Below are positions 11,667 to 21,478 of a stretch of 64,000 bases of DNA, in pieces. The notes under the pieces were generated by a model. The model was not told the origin of the DNA. It saw nothing but the letters and a program-made list of their open reading frames with translations, and ran no database searches. The stretch's first letter is position 1; the number at the start of each line of letters is the position of its first letter. This DNA is from Tigriopus japonicus (lineage: Eukaryota; Arthropoda; Copepoda; Harpacticoida; Harpacticidae): positions 3,516,217 to 3,580,216 of the forward strand of contig CM021318.1 in the NCBI GenBank assembly GCA_010645155.1, in the 5' to 3' direction. The translations under genes and the position numbers were made by a program.

Positions 11667-12027
11667 ATAGAGGTTGTGAAGAATTGTTTGTTGTCCCCCT
11701 CTATTCCCGCCCCACCAGCCTGTTGCGTAGACATCGCTGAAGGCCAGCCAGCATTGTCCATGCACTCGGGAAGAAACAAAACTCAACATAATTTTAACTA
11801 TTTCGCAATATGTGTGATATTGTACTGATAAATAAGTATCATAATTGTTTACCGATATCAAAAAGGACATTGGTTGGTGACATTGCTGGCAAATTTACTT
11901 GAAATATTAGGTAATTTGTCTCTTCCTATGTGTCTGGACAGTGCTGGCTGGCCTACAGCGTGTCTACGCGGCAGGTCTTGGCAGCGTCCATAGCGAAAGA
12001 CAACAATCAATTCTTCACAACCTCTAT
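11667..12027. repeat. inverted repeat, arms about 94 bp
   Basis: Left arm 11667-11760 is complementary to right arm 11935-12027 at roughly 78-80% by eye, with matching blocks such as ATAGAGGTTGTGAAGAATTG and GGCCAGCCAGCA. The spacer is about 174 bp. It has no coding capacity and looks like an old fold-back MITE or a degenerate hairpin. Confidence 0.7.
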
Positions 12028-13443
12028 AGCTGTTGTTTGTTTTGGTCTCCCCGAAAAACAGGGCTGCCAAAAATGACATCTCTTACGAGTTGAAAAAGGT
12101 CAAAAGAAAATCAAAGTCTTGAAAAAAATTCGAAAGTCAAAAGTAAGTGTTCAATTTGCATGGAATATATCTCTTGGACCAATAAATCATTTCAATAGCA
12201 ATAATTATTGTGGCAAAAATAATCATTAGACACTAACTTTTACAAATCATGACAAATCTTGACAGCAACACTGTTTTTATTTGGGAATGGTACAAATTTA
12301 CCCCAAACAAACAAATATTCTGAAAACCCAAACAAATATACAAACAAACAAACAAATGGCCAATTTGTTCGCATCAGTAGTTGTGAGTCACCAGGAGAGC
12401 AACAATCCTCTTTGCCACAATTCGAAGGAAATGAATACGAGAATCTGGGGCAAATAAACTCATGAAGCAAGTTTCACTTTACATGGATGATAAATCCTTG
12501 ACAAAAGAATACCAAACAAGTGTTCCTTCTCGACAAAATCATCCATCAACGTATAGATTATCGTAGGAGAGACTTACTGACGTAAGGAAGTCTTCCAGGA
12601 AATAAATTTACTTTTCTGGAATAAAAATGAAGTGATGCTTTCGCAGTCTAAATTCAAGAAAACTTAACAAAATTTACCTTTTTGTGAGAGTTTGTACGGG
12701 CACACATGCCTCATCCAAAGGCGAGCTTTTTCCCCCACAAAATGCAAAACTCTAAATATGTGAGTAAGAAGTAAAAAAGTCAATCTAGCTTTAAATAACA
12801 AAGGAGCGAAACTATGCGCAATAGTTTGCCTCTAAATGCATTTCATAAGCAACACTAAGCAAGTAAAACAAACTTAGCAAACTTAAAGCAACCTTGAAAT
12901 TTCATATACATTGATTGGTAATCCATTGACGGATCAATCAACATTTCCACTACCAATACACAGACGTTGTTCTTTTTCAGCGTATATAATTATTAGAATG
13001 ATCAAATATTTCACATCCCTGAACCACAAGTGACATTGAAATTGAATTACCATTTCAGGACTACAACTTAAACAAGCTTACTTGGACGATGATTTTATTT
13101 GCCCACTTGTTCACGCCAAGGTCAATCATACCTTATTTTGAAAACAACATAAACCAAAATGACGGTCTCGATGCCGATCATCTTTTTGCCTTTGAAGGAC
13201 AACCTTGACAGAAAAAGTTTTTTCAGAAAAAAACAGCAAACAAATTCGAGTTATGATTTTGGGTTTTTGGTTCACTTTCGTAAGGACCAACTTGCCGAAT
13301 AAATGCATACACACCAAACAATGATGATTCAAAAGATGTTTTTCCTGTGAAAATACATTACCTATCCATCTGTTATGACCTGATAAGAAACTGAGAAACC
13401 TTGATCTGGTTTGTTAGTCAAGTTATCAGCAGGGCCACCAGAT

Positions 13444-13702
13444 ATTAGGTCGATTGTTGAGGTAGTTTTGAAGTATAGTAGAAGCATAGCTAGAAACACA
13501 AAAGAAGCACATGAGACGGAGTAGAAATAGCCATGCTTGATCAAGTTTTGCTACGTAAGCTGCGATTAAAAAATTGAAAAACCCAGCTTATGAAGGGAAA
13601 CCTGATCGAGCATGGTTATTTCTACTCCGTCTCATGTGCTTCTTTTGTGTTTCTAGCTATGCTTCTACTTTACTTCAAAACCTCCTCAACAACCGACTTA
13701 GT
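13444..13702. repeat. fold-back element with near-perfect 101-bp arms
   Basis: Left arm 13444-13544 is the reverse complement of right arm 13602-13702 with about 8-9 mismatches, and the loop is 57 bp. A core of more than 50 bp pairs without a mismatch (around GAAGCATAGCTAGAAACACA). A transcript would form a long hairpin of a size seen in fold-back transposons or in precursors of hairpin small RNAs. No open frame spans it. Confidence 0.8.
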
Positions 13703-13704
13703 TG

Positions 13705-14298
13705 TACACCCTGACATAAAAGCTTTGTCGTAATTTTGAACCAAAATATTTGCATTACGTAAGAATAGATTTGAACGACTTGCCATGCAATCTGTCCCCA
13801 ACTAGTGTCTTCTTCCTCGGAAATGATATTTGGGATGCTATCGACCAAAGTGGAAAGCGTGGACGGCTCAAAGTTTTTCCGCACTTTTTCAGGAGTCTTC
13901 CCTTCGCCTAAAATTTTGATGAACCGTTGAGATTCGATGAGCTCTTGAATTATGACGGAGAGTAATATTTCCCGTTATTTTGTGAGAGGTGTTCCAAAAC
14001 TAGTCTCCTTTCTCCGAAACCGAGAAAATTTGATTCTCGCCGTTCACTATTTTTGCACAGCGGTTTAAAGGCAGATGGAAACGAGAAAAAAGAAAACGCC
14101 GGACATCAAGTTGACAATTGCTGTTCCAGGAATAATTTGTCACTTATTTGCCCTAAAATTACTTCCTAACTAATCCAAAAATATTCTAGGCACTTGTAAG
14201 GGCACACGGGTGGTTTGATTGCTCCCAAAGTGTCTACGCATTGCCGTTATTTTTAGGCTCAAAGTATGACTACAACACAGCTTTCGTGTCAGGGTGTA
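13705..14298. mobile_element. degenerate TIR transposon remnant, about 594 bp
   Basis: Both ends read TACACCCTGACA inwards, and complementarity continues for about 60 bp with gaps (arms about 13705-13765 and 14236-14298). The terminal TA on each side fits a TA target duplication as in Tc1/mariner-type elements, though the assignment is uncertain. A minus-strand frame of about 100 codons (13675 to about 13972) without a recognised domain lies inside. It abuts the fold-back element at 13702. Confidence 0.55.
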
Positions 14299-15013
14299 AA
14301 TTGCTATTTATCTTCGGAGCTACCAGATACTTGAGACGCAGAGAGGATTTATTACAGTTCTAACATTGTTGTGTATATAGTTTTTTAGCTATTCCAAGCT
14401 GATACATCTCAGGTCAATTGCTAATAATTACCTGTGCGTACTCTAGTCAATAGTGCTGTAAAAATAGGTAAAAAATATCTAGTCAATTGAGTTCAAAAAA
14501 TGTGCCAAGTGGCTTCATCCTCTCTTTGTTTATCTACTGCGTGCGTTCACGTTGTTTTACAAGGTTTGAAGTAAGACTTTCAGATGTTGTTAACGCTCAA
14601 TAACTAGACAAAATTATTCAATACGAATCATTGCAAATGGGAGATATTTGTCTCCCTTTCAAACTAATCTCTTTTACATTTAACAAATCCCTCTTTCGCT
14701 CCACGTACATCTCATTTACAATTCTGCCCCTCAAACCAATGTTATTTCTAAAAAATATGTTAGTGTGATGGAGCGAAAGGTTCGCACAAGTGATCGGTCG
14801 GTTCTCCGTTTGCCCATCACTTAACTTTGCACGTAGATATACGTAAAATGCTTCTCTCCACATGGCTGGAATGTATTCACACATGTTGCTCGTTTACTCA
14901 ACTAAGCCGAAATTTCAAAGACTGAATAGTTGGCAGCTTTATGGCGAGAAGGCAAAATGTCGCTAGTCTGTGCTTAGAATCGAGAAGTAGCTATTTTGTC
15001 GTGGTGCGGAATC

Positions 15014-18000
15014 ATGTTCCCGAAAGTACTCTCGATCTTGTTGATTGTCTTAGCCTTTTCAGGCTTGGTCCTGCCTCAAAGTGTTCCAACATCACAAAAT
15101 GGTGAGCATATTGAGCCTTTTTAGTTTGAGAGTGTAAAATGTTGACGGGTTCATTGGCAGATTCATCCTCGTCGAGGCTGACTTCCGGACTCCTAATTGT
15201 TGGCGGAAATGGAGGAACATCTTCGGTGGAAACCATTCATCTTGGAACAACAAACGCAGAAGAGGGTGGACCTAATGGTGATGTAGTCATTCAAGATTAC
15301 CCCCTTACTATTACCGATGCTGTTGGAGGGTGGTTAGAGAATCGAGCCGTAGTCTGTGGCGGATTTTGTCGGCAGAAAAAGATGTATTACAACGAGTGCT
15401 ATGAAATGGACCCTTCAGTGGGGAATTGGTCCCAAATTGAGCCCATGCCTTCGCCTAGAGCAGGTAACAATATATCCCTTTTAAGAAATGATCCCTCTAA
15501 GTATTGACGTGATGTGCTGTACTCCATCAAGGAGCTGCCGCTGTTGTGATTGGGAAGAAATTATTTATTACCGGAGGTCAAACGGAACCATTCTTGATGA
15601 CCAAAACAACAGTTGTTTGGGATGGCGACACTTGGGATCAGGGTCCAGATCTACCCATTTCTCTGACCGATCATTGTGCTGTGCAATTGGATGACAGGAC
15701 AACTCTTATTGCTGGAGGTTCGTACTTTATGAAACTAATGGTTCTTTGACCATGGGCTAAAACAGGGGTTCTCAACCTATGGGTATTTACCCAAAATTGG
15801 GTAAATTTGACTTTCTGTTGGGTAAATTTGTGTCCGGAAAAATTGAAAAAAACTTGGGGTTTTTCGACCAATGTTGCACGTTTTCTTCGCAGAAACAAAT
15901 ACAAAAGTCACATTAAAACGCCCAAAAACGCTGTAATATTGGTCATTACATAGGGGGGTAAATCGGATATTTCCCGTGCCAAAATGAGTATCCCCCGGAA
16001 AAAGGTTGAGAACCCCTGGGCTAAAACATATCTAAAGTGAACGCTGGGATTTTTCCGACAATCAAAAGCAAGGGGCTTTTGTGAAACAGTTGGTCCAAAC
16101 AATTGCATTTGGCAGTACAGATCTGTGGAATGTTTAGTACTTGGGAAAATTGGCAATCCTTTTGCATGAAAATTTGGCATGAAAGAGAGTGGGTGTTCAA
16201 CATAATATTTGTAGAGATTAGTCTCCAACATAAGGAATGCAAAGCAAGTAGACTTTTGCCTTTTTATTCTTTGAAAACTAGATCAATCCTTTGGATATCT
16301 AAACTACTGAATGTCCGGCAATTGGCCTCATTGTTGCCAAAAATAGCATCATAGTTTCTGTGAAATTATTCACACATCAGTGTCATCTTAACAATTAACA
16401 ATCGACGTGAAAATAGTAAGCAAGCTACATCTGGCTAGCTATCACAGATCATGATGGAACCTGGAGTAAAATGAATTGATGGAATTTGATTAGATTTGTT
16501 ATCTTTTTCGGGCTTCTTGATTACGATTACCAATTAGCAAATTCCGATATTTATCAATAACAGGGAAAATACTTTGCGAATTATGCATCAAAACAATGTT
16601 TTGGAGACTTCCAAATTAGATTTTTTAATAAAGTCAAGCTGGAATTTGTCATTTATACGTTTGTAACGGTTGTCTAAAAAGGTTTAAGTGATGGAAAACT
16701 AGATTTGAAAGAGGAGTCAAATTGAAATGAAAGAAGATGTTCATAATACGTAACTCATTCCACAAAAATATGTCTTTTCCAAGATAATTTAATAATTGTT
16801 TTTGGAAATAGGGAGTTTCTTAACTGAGTTTACTTTTTGTAATTCAAAATTGAGAAACTTCAAAATTAATTTACCTCTTGATATTCAACATAACTACCAG
16901 AAAATTATGAAAAGTTAACAACGCAGAAAAAATGTGTACATTTAAGAAATGGAAATTGTTGTAAATACATAGTAAACTGACTAAGGTTAAACACAATAAG
17001 TCTACCTCTTCCAGGAAGACAAAGGAACAATAACGATCCTTTCGTATCTCGACGATCTTGGCTCTACGATTGGGACTCCGAGAAATGGACCGAAGTGGGA
17101 CCGATGAATTGGCCCAGAATCGACCATAGCTGTGCTGTTGTAGCCGATGACAATGGTATTGAAATCGGAGCCGTTGGAGGCACGAGTTCCCTAAATGCTC
17201 AATTAACCTCCCCAGAGCTACAAAAAATGGAAATATTTGATCTCAAAACAAAGACATGGCGACTCAAAAATCAACCTCTTCCTGTCATTCAAGAACGAGT
17301 GATTTGGGGTTCCACATTGTCCAACGTAGATGGGAAACTCATCCTCTTAGGCGGTCAAGATCTAGCCAATCGACACCTTAAGTCCATATTCGAATATTCT
17401 CGGCATTTCGGATTCAAATGGTTACCAAATACCATGTCAACGAAGAGAAGTGGCCACGTAGCCATTTTCATGGGTGGACCATCAAACCCGATTAATGAGG
17501 GACAAAAACCCAATCTAGTCACCGTCCCAGATCTCATATTGGTGGGTGGTAGTGAAAGAGGTTCGGTCCCTTATATAGAGGTTCTATCCTTCCGAAACTC
17601 GACTAAATCAGATGACAGCGATCCTGAGATCACAAATTTCCCGTCCCAATTACTTGGGGCAACGGGTCAGGAATTCAAGGGAAAACTCACCATTTGTGGC
17701 GGCTTAAACTTGGTCGAGAAGATGTTAAGTTCCAAATGCTTCCATTGGGACAATTCCCGTCAAGAATGGGTGTCTTTATCCAATCTGGCCCTGGGGAGAA
17801 AAGGAGCCGCGTCCATTGTGTTTGAAGGCAAACTTTGGGTTTTGGGGGGTGAGAGTCAGTTCCAGATTGAGCACACCACGGAAATTCTAGGGGATGATGG
17901 CCTTTGGAATTATGGACCCGATTTGCCTTTCGGACTCTCTGATTTGTGTGCTGTGGTTGTGGATAGTAAATCTTTTATGGTCATTGGAGGTAACAGTGAA

Positions 18001-18616
18001 TTATGAAAATGGACCTCAAGTTGTTTTGTTTTCTGAGATTTGAGAATAAGAACGCTATCTTTGACACAGGGACTCAACGTGAAGTGGAGTCAAATAGTCT
18101 TCAATCTAGACATGTTTGGTTGTACAATGCGTCAAGTCCGAGCTCTCCTTGGATGGAATTGGCTCCACTTCAAGTGAAGAGGATGAATCACGCGTGTGGA
18201 ACTTTTATGGTGGACGGCAAGAAACGAGTCATTGTGGCGGGAGGAGATAATCGAGATCGGACTTCCATTTCTAACGTTAGACATCCAGAATGGTTTGATT
18301 TCGAGGTTGGTCCAGTGCTTAACGAATATTTCTCTCCTATGATAACTTATTTGGTTATGTATGGCTTCGTTTATAGGAACAAAAGTGGGTTTTGTCACAA
18401 CAAACAATTGGCGGAAGTCATGATTTTGGATTGATTGGAGCCTCTATGGTCGAAAGCAACGGGCGATTATTTCTTCTCGGTGGAACAGATCTCATGGGTC
18501 ATGTCTATAGGAACATTTACGAGTACCAAGAAGAATTTGGATTCTATGATGTAGAAATCAGTTCTATGGCTAATGGTCGATACGACTTTGTAGCCTTAAA
18601 AAAGCAAACTTCATAG
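15014..18616 (+). CDS. secreted kelch-repeat (double beta-propeller) protein
   Basis: Six coding exons are supported by phase and consensus: 15014-15101, 15161-15463, 15532-15717, 17015-17989, 18070-18305 and 18377-18616, giving 675 aa. Residues 1-21 form a signal peptide (MFPKVLSILLIVLAFSGLV). The rest is built of kelch units, each with a hydrophobic strand ending in Gly-Gly (LLIVGG, VVCGG, LFITGG, LIAGG, GAVGG, LILLGG, LILVGG, LTICGG, LWVLGG, FMVIGG, VIVAGG, LFLLGG), about twelve in all, enough for two six-bladed propellers. No BTB, BACK or transmembrane segment is present, so it is not a cullin adaptor. An extracellular ligand-binding or galactose-oxidase-like fold is likely; no catalytic residues were identified. 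Introns 3 and 5 use weak donors (GTTCGT, GTTGGT), so those junctions are the least certain. Function unknown. Confidence 0.8.
15763..16018. mobile_element. hAT-type MITE with 8-bp target duplication
   Basis: The element starts CAGGGGTTCTCAACC and ends GGTTGAGAACCCCTG, a perfect 15-bp terminal inverted repeat of the hAT type. It is flanked by an exact 8-bp duplication GGCTAAAA (15755-15762 and 16019-16026), the hAT hallmark. It is 256 bp long, non-coding, and sits in the 1.3-kb third intron of the kelch gene. Confidence 0.92.
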
Positions 18617-21478
18617 TATCAATTGGTGTCTAGTCAAAATATATACCTATTAGCATTAGGTCATGTGTTTAATGCACGTAAAAGCATTTGCAAAGTCTCC
18701 TTCCGCCATTGCTATTCAAAATATAGGATTATCAAGATTTATAGTCCCATACCAAATCAAGAATAGTACCTGACACATAAGGATTGTGATTAAATTGTAC
18801 TAGTACCAATGGATGAAAACAGTTTTAGGTATACTCAGGCAAAGTAGTTTTGAAATTGATTGATTGTAAAAGTATGATTTTGTTTTCAAGATTACCCCAC
18901 CCAATGTACGCGCGGTCTACTTTTAAAAAACATCCCTAATTTGAGCGCCCACAAGAAGGACTAATATTGCAGTAATGTAAGTAACTTTGAAAACGAAGTG
19001 TTTGGTATATACCTGTACTTTTCAAGTTATTTGGACCTCAAGCTGACTTCATCGTCTCATTTTGACACAATTTACCATTTAAGATTTGAGGATTCAAATA
19101 TAAAGCAACCCTGTATATCTGGCCTTTTTCGTTTTTGCAATTAAAGTTATAATTTATTTATGCTCAATAACACAGATTGCAGAGCTATGTTTGCAGCTAT
19201 CAATATGTTTAACGCACACAAAATACAATACCTACTGTATGTTCTCAAATCTAGGGCCCGTTTCTTTCTTGCCTTTTGCTCACCCATTTCCTTGCCCCTT
19301 TAATCTTGAGCGAATCCGTTGGGTGCGTAATGCTCATCCCGACCGTTTTTGGTGGGTTATGTTTGGTTAGCGCCAATTCACCAAGGCCGTGTTTGGGCGA
19401 GGCAAAGGCCGTTTGGAGGCCTCAAAGGCGCGTGGATCTCGACTTGAACGTCAACAACCGGAAACGTCGTAAAGAAATGGGTAGATCTCGGTGGTTCAAA
19501 CTAACCCATGTGATCCATCGAGTCTGATCCTGTTTGAGGTGTGAGAGTGTAAGTGTAAGACCGAAAGTGAAATAACCGAGTCCTGGGACAGAAAAAGTGA
19601 AGGGAGGGTAAGTGGAACTAAATGATTGTCTCATTGACATAAATCTCTTGGATCGAGTGGGGGTTTTGCTCACTCAAGAGTGAAATGATGCCAGGGGTGT
19701 GGAGTTAGGAAAGGATCACTTATATTTGAGAGAGGGGAACCATGTTCATGATAATGTTAATCCAAAACCAGAGGTAAAGTGCCATGATGTCGAATGAATC
19801 AATGCCTTTTTTTGGCGCCTCCTGGCTCATTTCAACGTTGAGCGGAAATGCTCCATACTTTTATCGCACACTTTGCCTTGATTTGATCGTAAAATGCAGG
19901 TGATGCGTATTCATCACCGTCGGGAGAATGGGAAAAGAATGCAGATATGGAGCAATATCCTCCCGGTTAGATCTCTATCTCCTTTGGTTTCTCGTAGCCG
20001 AAATCTTTGCCAAAGCTTCACACCTTGTAAATCACGAATAAAGGGTGATCTCAGAAAGTGAGAATATTATCATTATGGTATAGTGGTAAGCCTATGTTGG
20101 CTTTTTTGCTTTGAATTGTACATTGAATTACAATCATTTAATTGCATGCATGGTTTGGGATCGTGACCAAAAGGATATTCCACATCAGATAGGCGCTGCC
20201 AGGATGGATTGCTCGATAGACTTTTTGAATGATATTTTTTTGGTTTTTTTTGCGGATTTTTTATTACCGCTACAAGGAATGCGATTCCCTGTAAATTGAA
20301 GGATTTCTCCCGACAGCTTCAATCCGACCCCCAGCAGGATTCGAACCTACGCCGTCTGGGGAAGCACTTACACTCTGCACTTTTAAGAACGCGCTAGTAC
20401 GCGTGGCCACTCTGGCTTCATTGCATATAGATATGTCATAGTTATTTTGTTATTCATTCGAAAGCGTGAGTACTTTAGGATGAAATTCATGCTGGTACAT
20501 AAATGGCATGCAACTAATGAATACGTCTAAATTTAAGGCAAAATTGCATAGTTCTAACTTCTGGATATTTTTGATAGAGAAATAGTGTGGCAATATTTCT
20601 TCAGTACTATATTTGGAAGATCAAAATCACTTTTGAGAAAGTTCATAGTCACTTTTCAAGAATATCATGGTGCTACTTTGGAGAATACAGATCGAGTCAT
20701 GGTTTTTAGAAAATATTCGAAAAAAACATAAAATGTACGAATGATGAGAAGTAACCACGCTTCAATATTCAGTTTGTGATTTTCCTTTATTTGAAAAGAA
20801 CACGTAAATTAATAAGATTTGTCTGTGTATGACTCCATTCAAACCGTTGTCTCAATAATAAGCAGCGATAAACAAAGAAGTTGATCATCATTAGGCGTAC
20901 ACATAAAACGATCTTCATTTTTAAGCTTCCAAGACCTAAACACACATTCTTTAATACACCTGCTTTTTCCTTTGGTGATTATCTTGATTTGTTTACTTGA
21001 GGTTTCTCAAAAAATCATTCTTCTATCAAAATTTGGAGGCATAAATCCAAAAGAGATGAGGTAATGTCGGAATCGATTTTTCTTTTTGATCAAGCCAAAA
21101 TGACGAGGATTTTGGTTGGTGTGGTGATGTGCACCAAGACGTAAACTCGTAAAAGTGCTAATGATCTCTGACAAATTTCCTCTTCCTTGTAAGCATCACC
21201 TTGGAGGAACAATGATCCAAAGAAAACCAAAAGTGAAGAAAAGAACTTGTACCTCACACAAAATGGTGGGTCTTCAAAATTATCATGACAGAAAACGGAT
21301 CGTAAAATACCTCCATCCACCATATTGAAAGCCAACTTCGATTTGTTAAGCTAAGAGGAAGAAACGATAATTGTCCGCTCGCAATTTGTTCCAGAATTGC
21401 TTCCAAGTATCGCGTTTGTTATAGAGGACTCCGCCAATCATCCGGGAACAATATTGATAACGAGCTCGACAAGCAACA
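18617..21478. other. intergenic region between the kelch and DIP-like genes
   Basis: No supported coding gene. A CpG- and GC-richer block at about 19255-19530 stands out against AT-rich flanks and could be a promoter or untranslated first exon of the downstream Ig gene, but no splice link can be shown. A tRNA-like remnant lies at 20325-20418. The rest shows nothing recognisable. Confidence 0.5.
20325..20418 (-). repeat. tRNA-like sequence, probable tRNA-derived SINE remnant
   Basis: On the minus strand an exact B-box GGTTCGAATCC (20337-20347) lies within a TpsiC-like stem-loop. It is preceded by an A-box-like AGTGGCCACGCGTACTAGC and a Ser/Leu-type variable region. The expected acceptor stem does not pair (3' side TGGGGGT against 5' side AGCCAGA) and no clean anticodon stem forms, so it is not a functional tRNA as read. 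Confidence 0.5.

Larger units (their letters stand above)
11212..15013. other. repeat-rich intergenic region
   Basis: No supported gene. The region holds CAAA/ACAA-rich low-complexity sequence, a 94-bp-arm inverted repeat, a near-perfect 101-bp-arm fold-back, and a TIR element, described separately. Outside these (about 12400-13440 and 14300-15000) I see only AT-rich unique-looking sequence. Confidence 0.6.

Noticed and set aside
14957..14977. Six-codon upstream ORF before the kelch gene ATG
   Set aside because: The transcription start is unknown, so it may not be in the mRNA.
20083..20100. A-box-like TGGTATAGTGGTAAG suggesting a + strand tRNA
   Set aside because: No B-box or pairing acceptor stem follows at the right distance.
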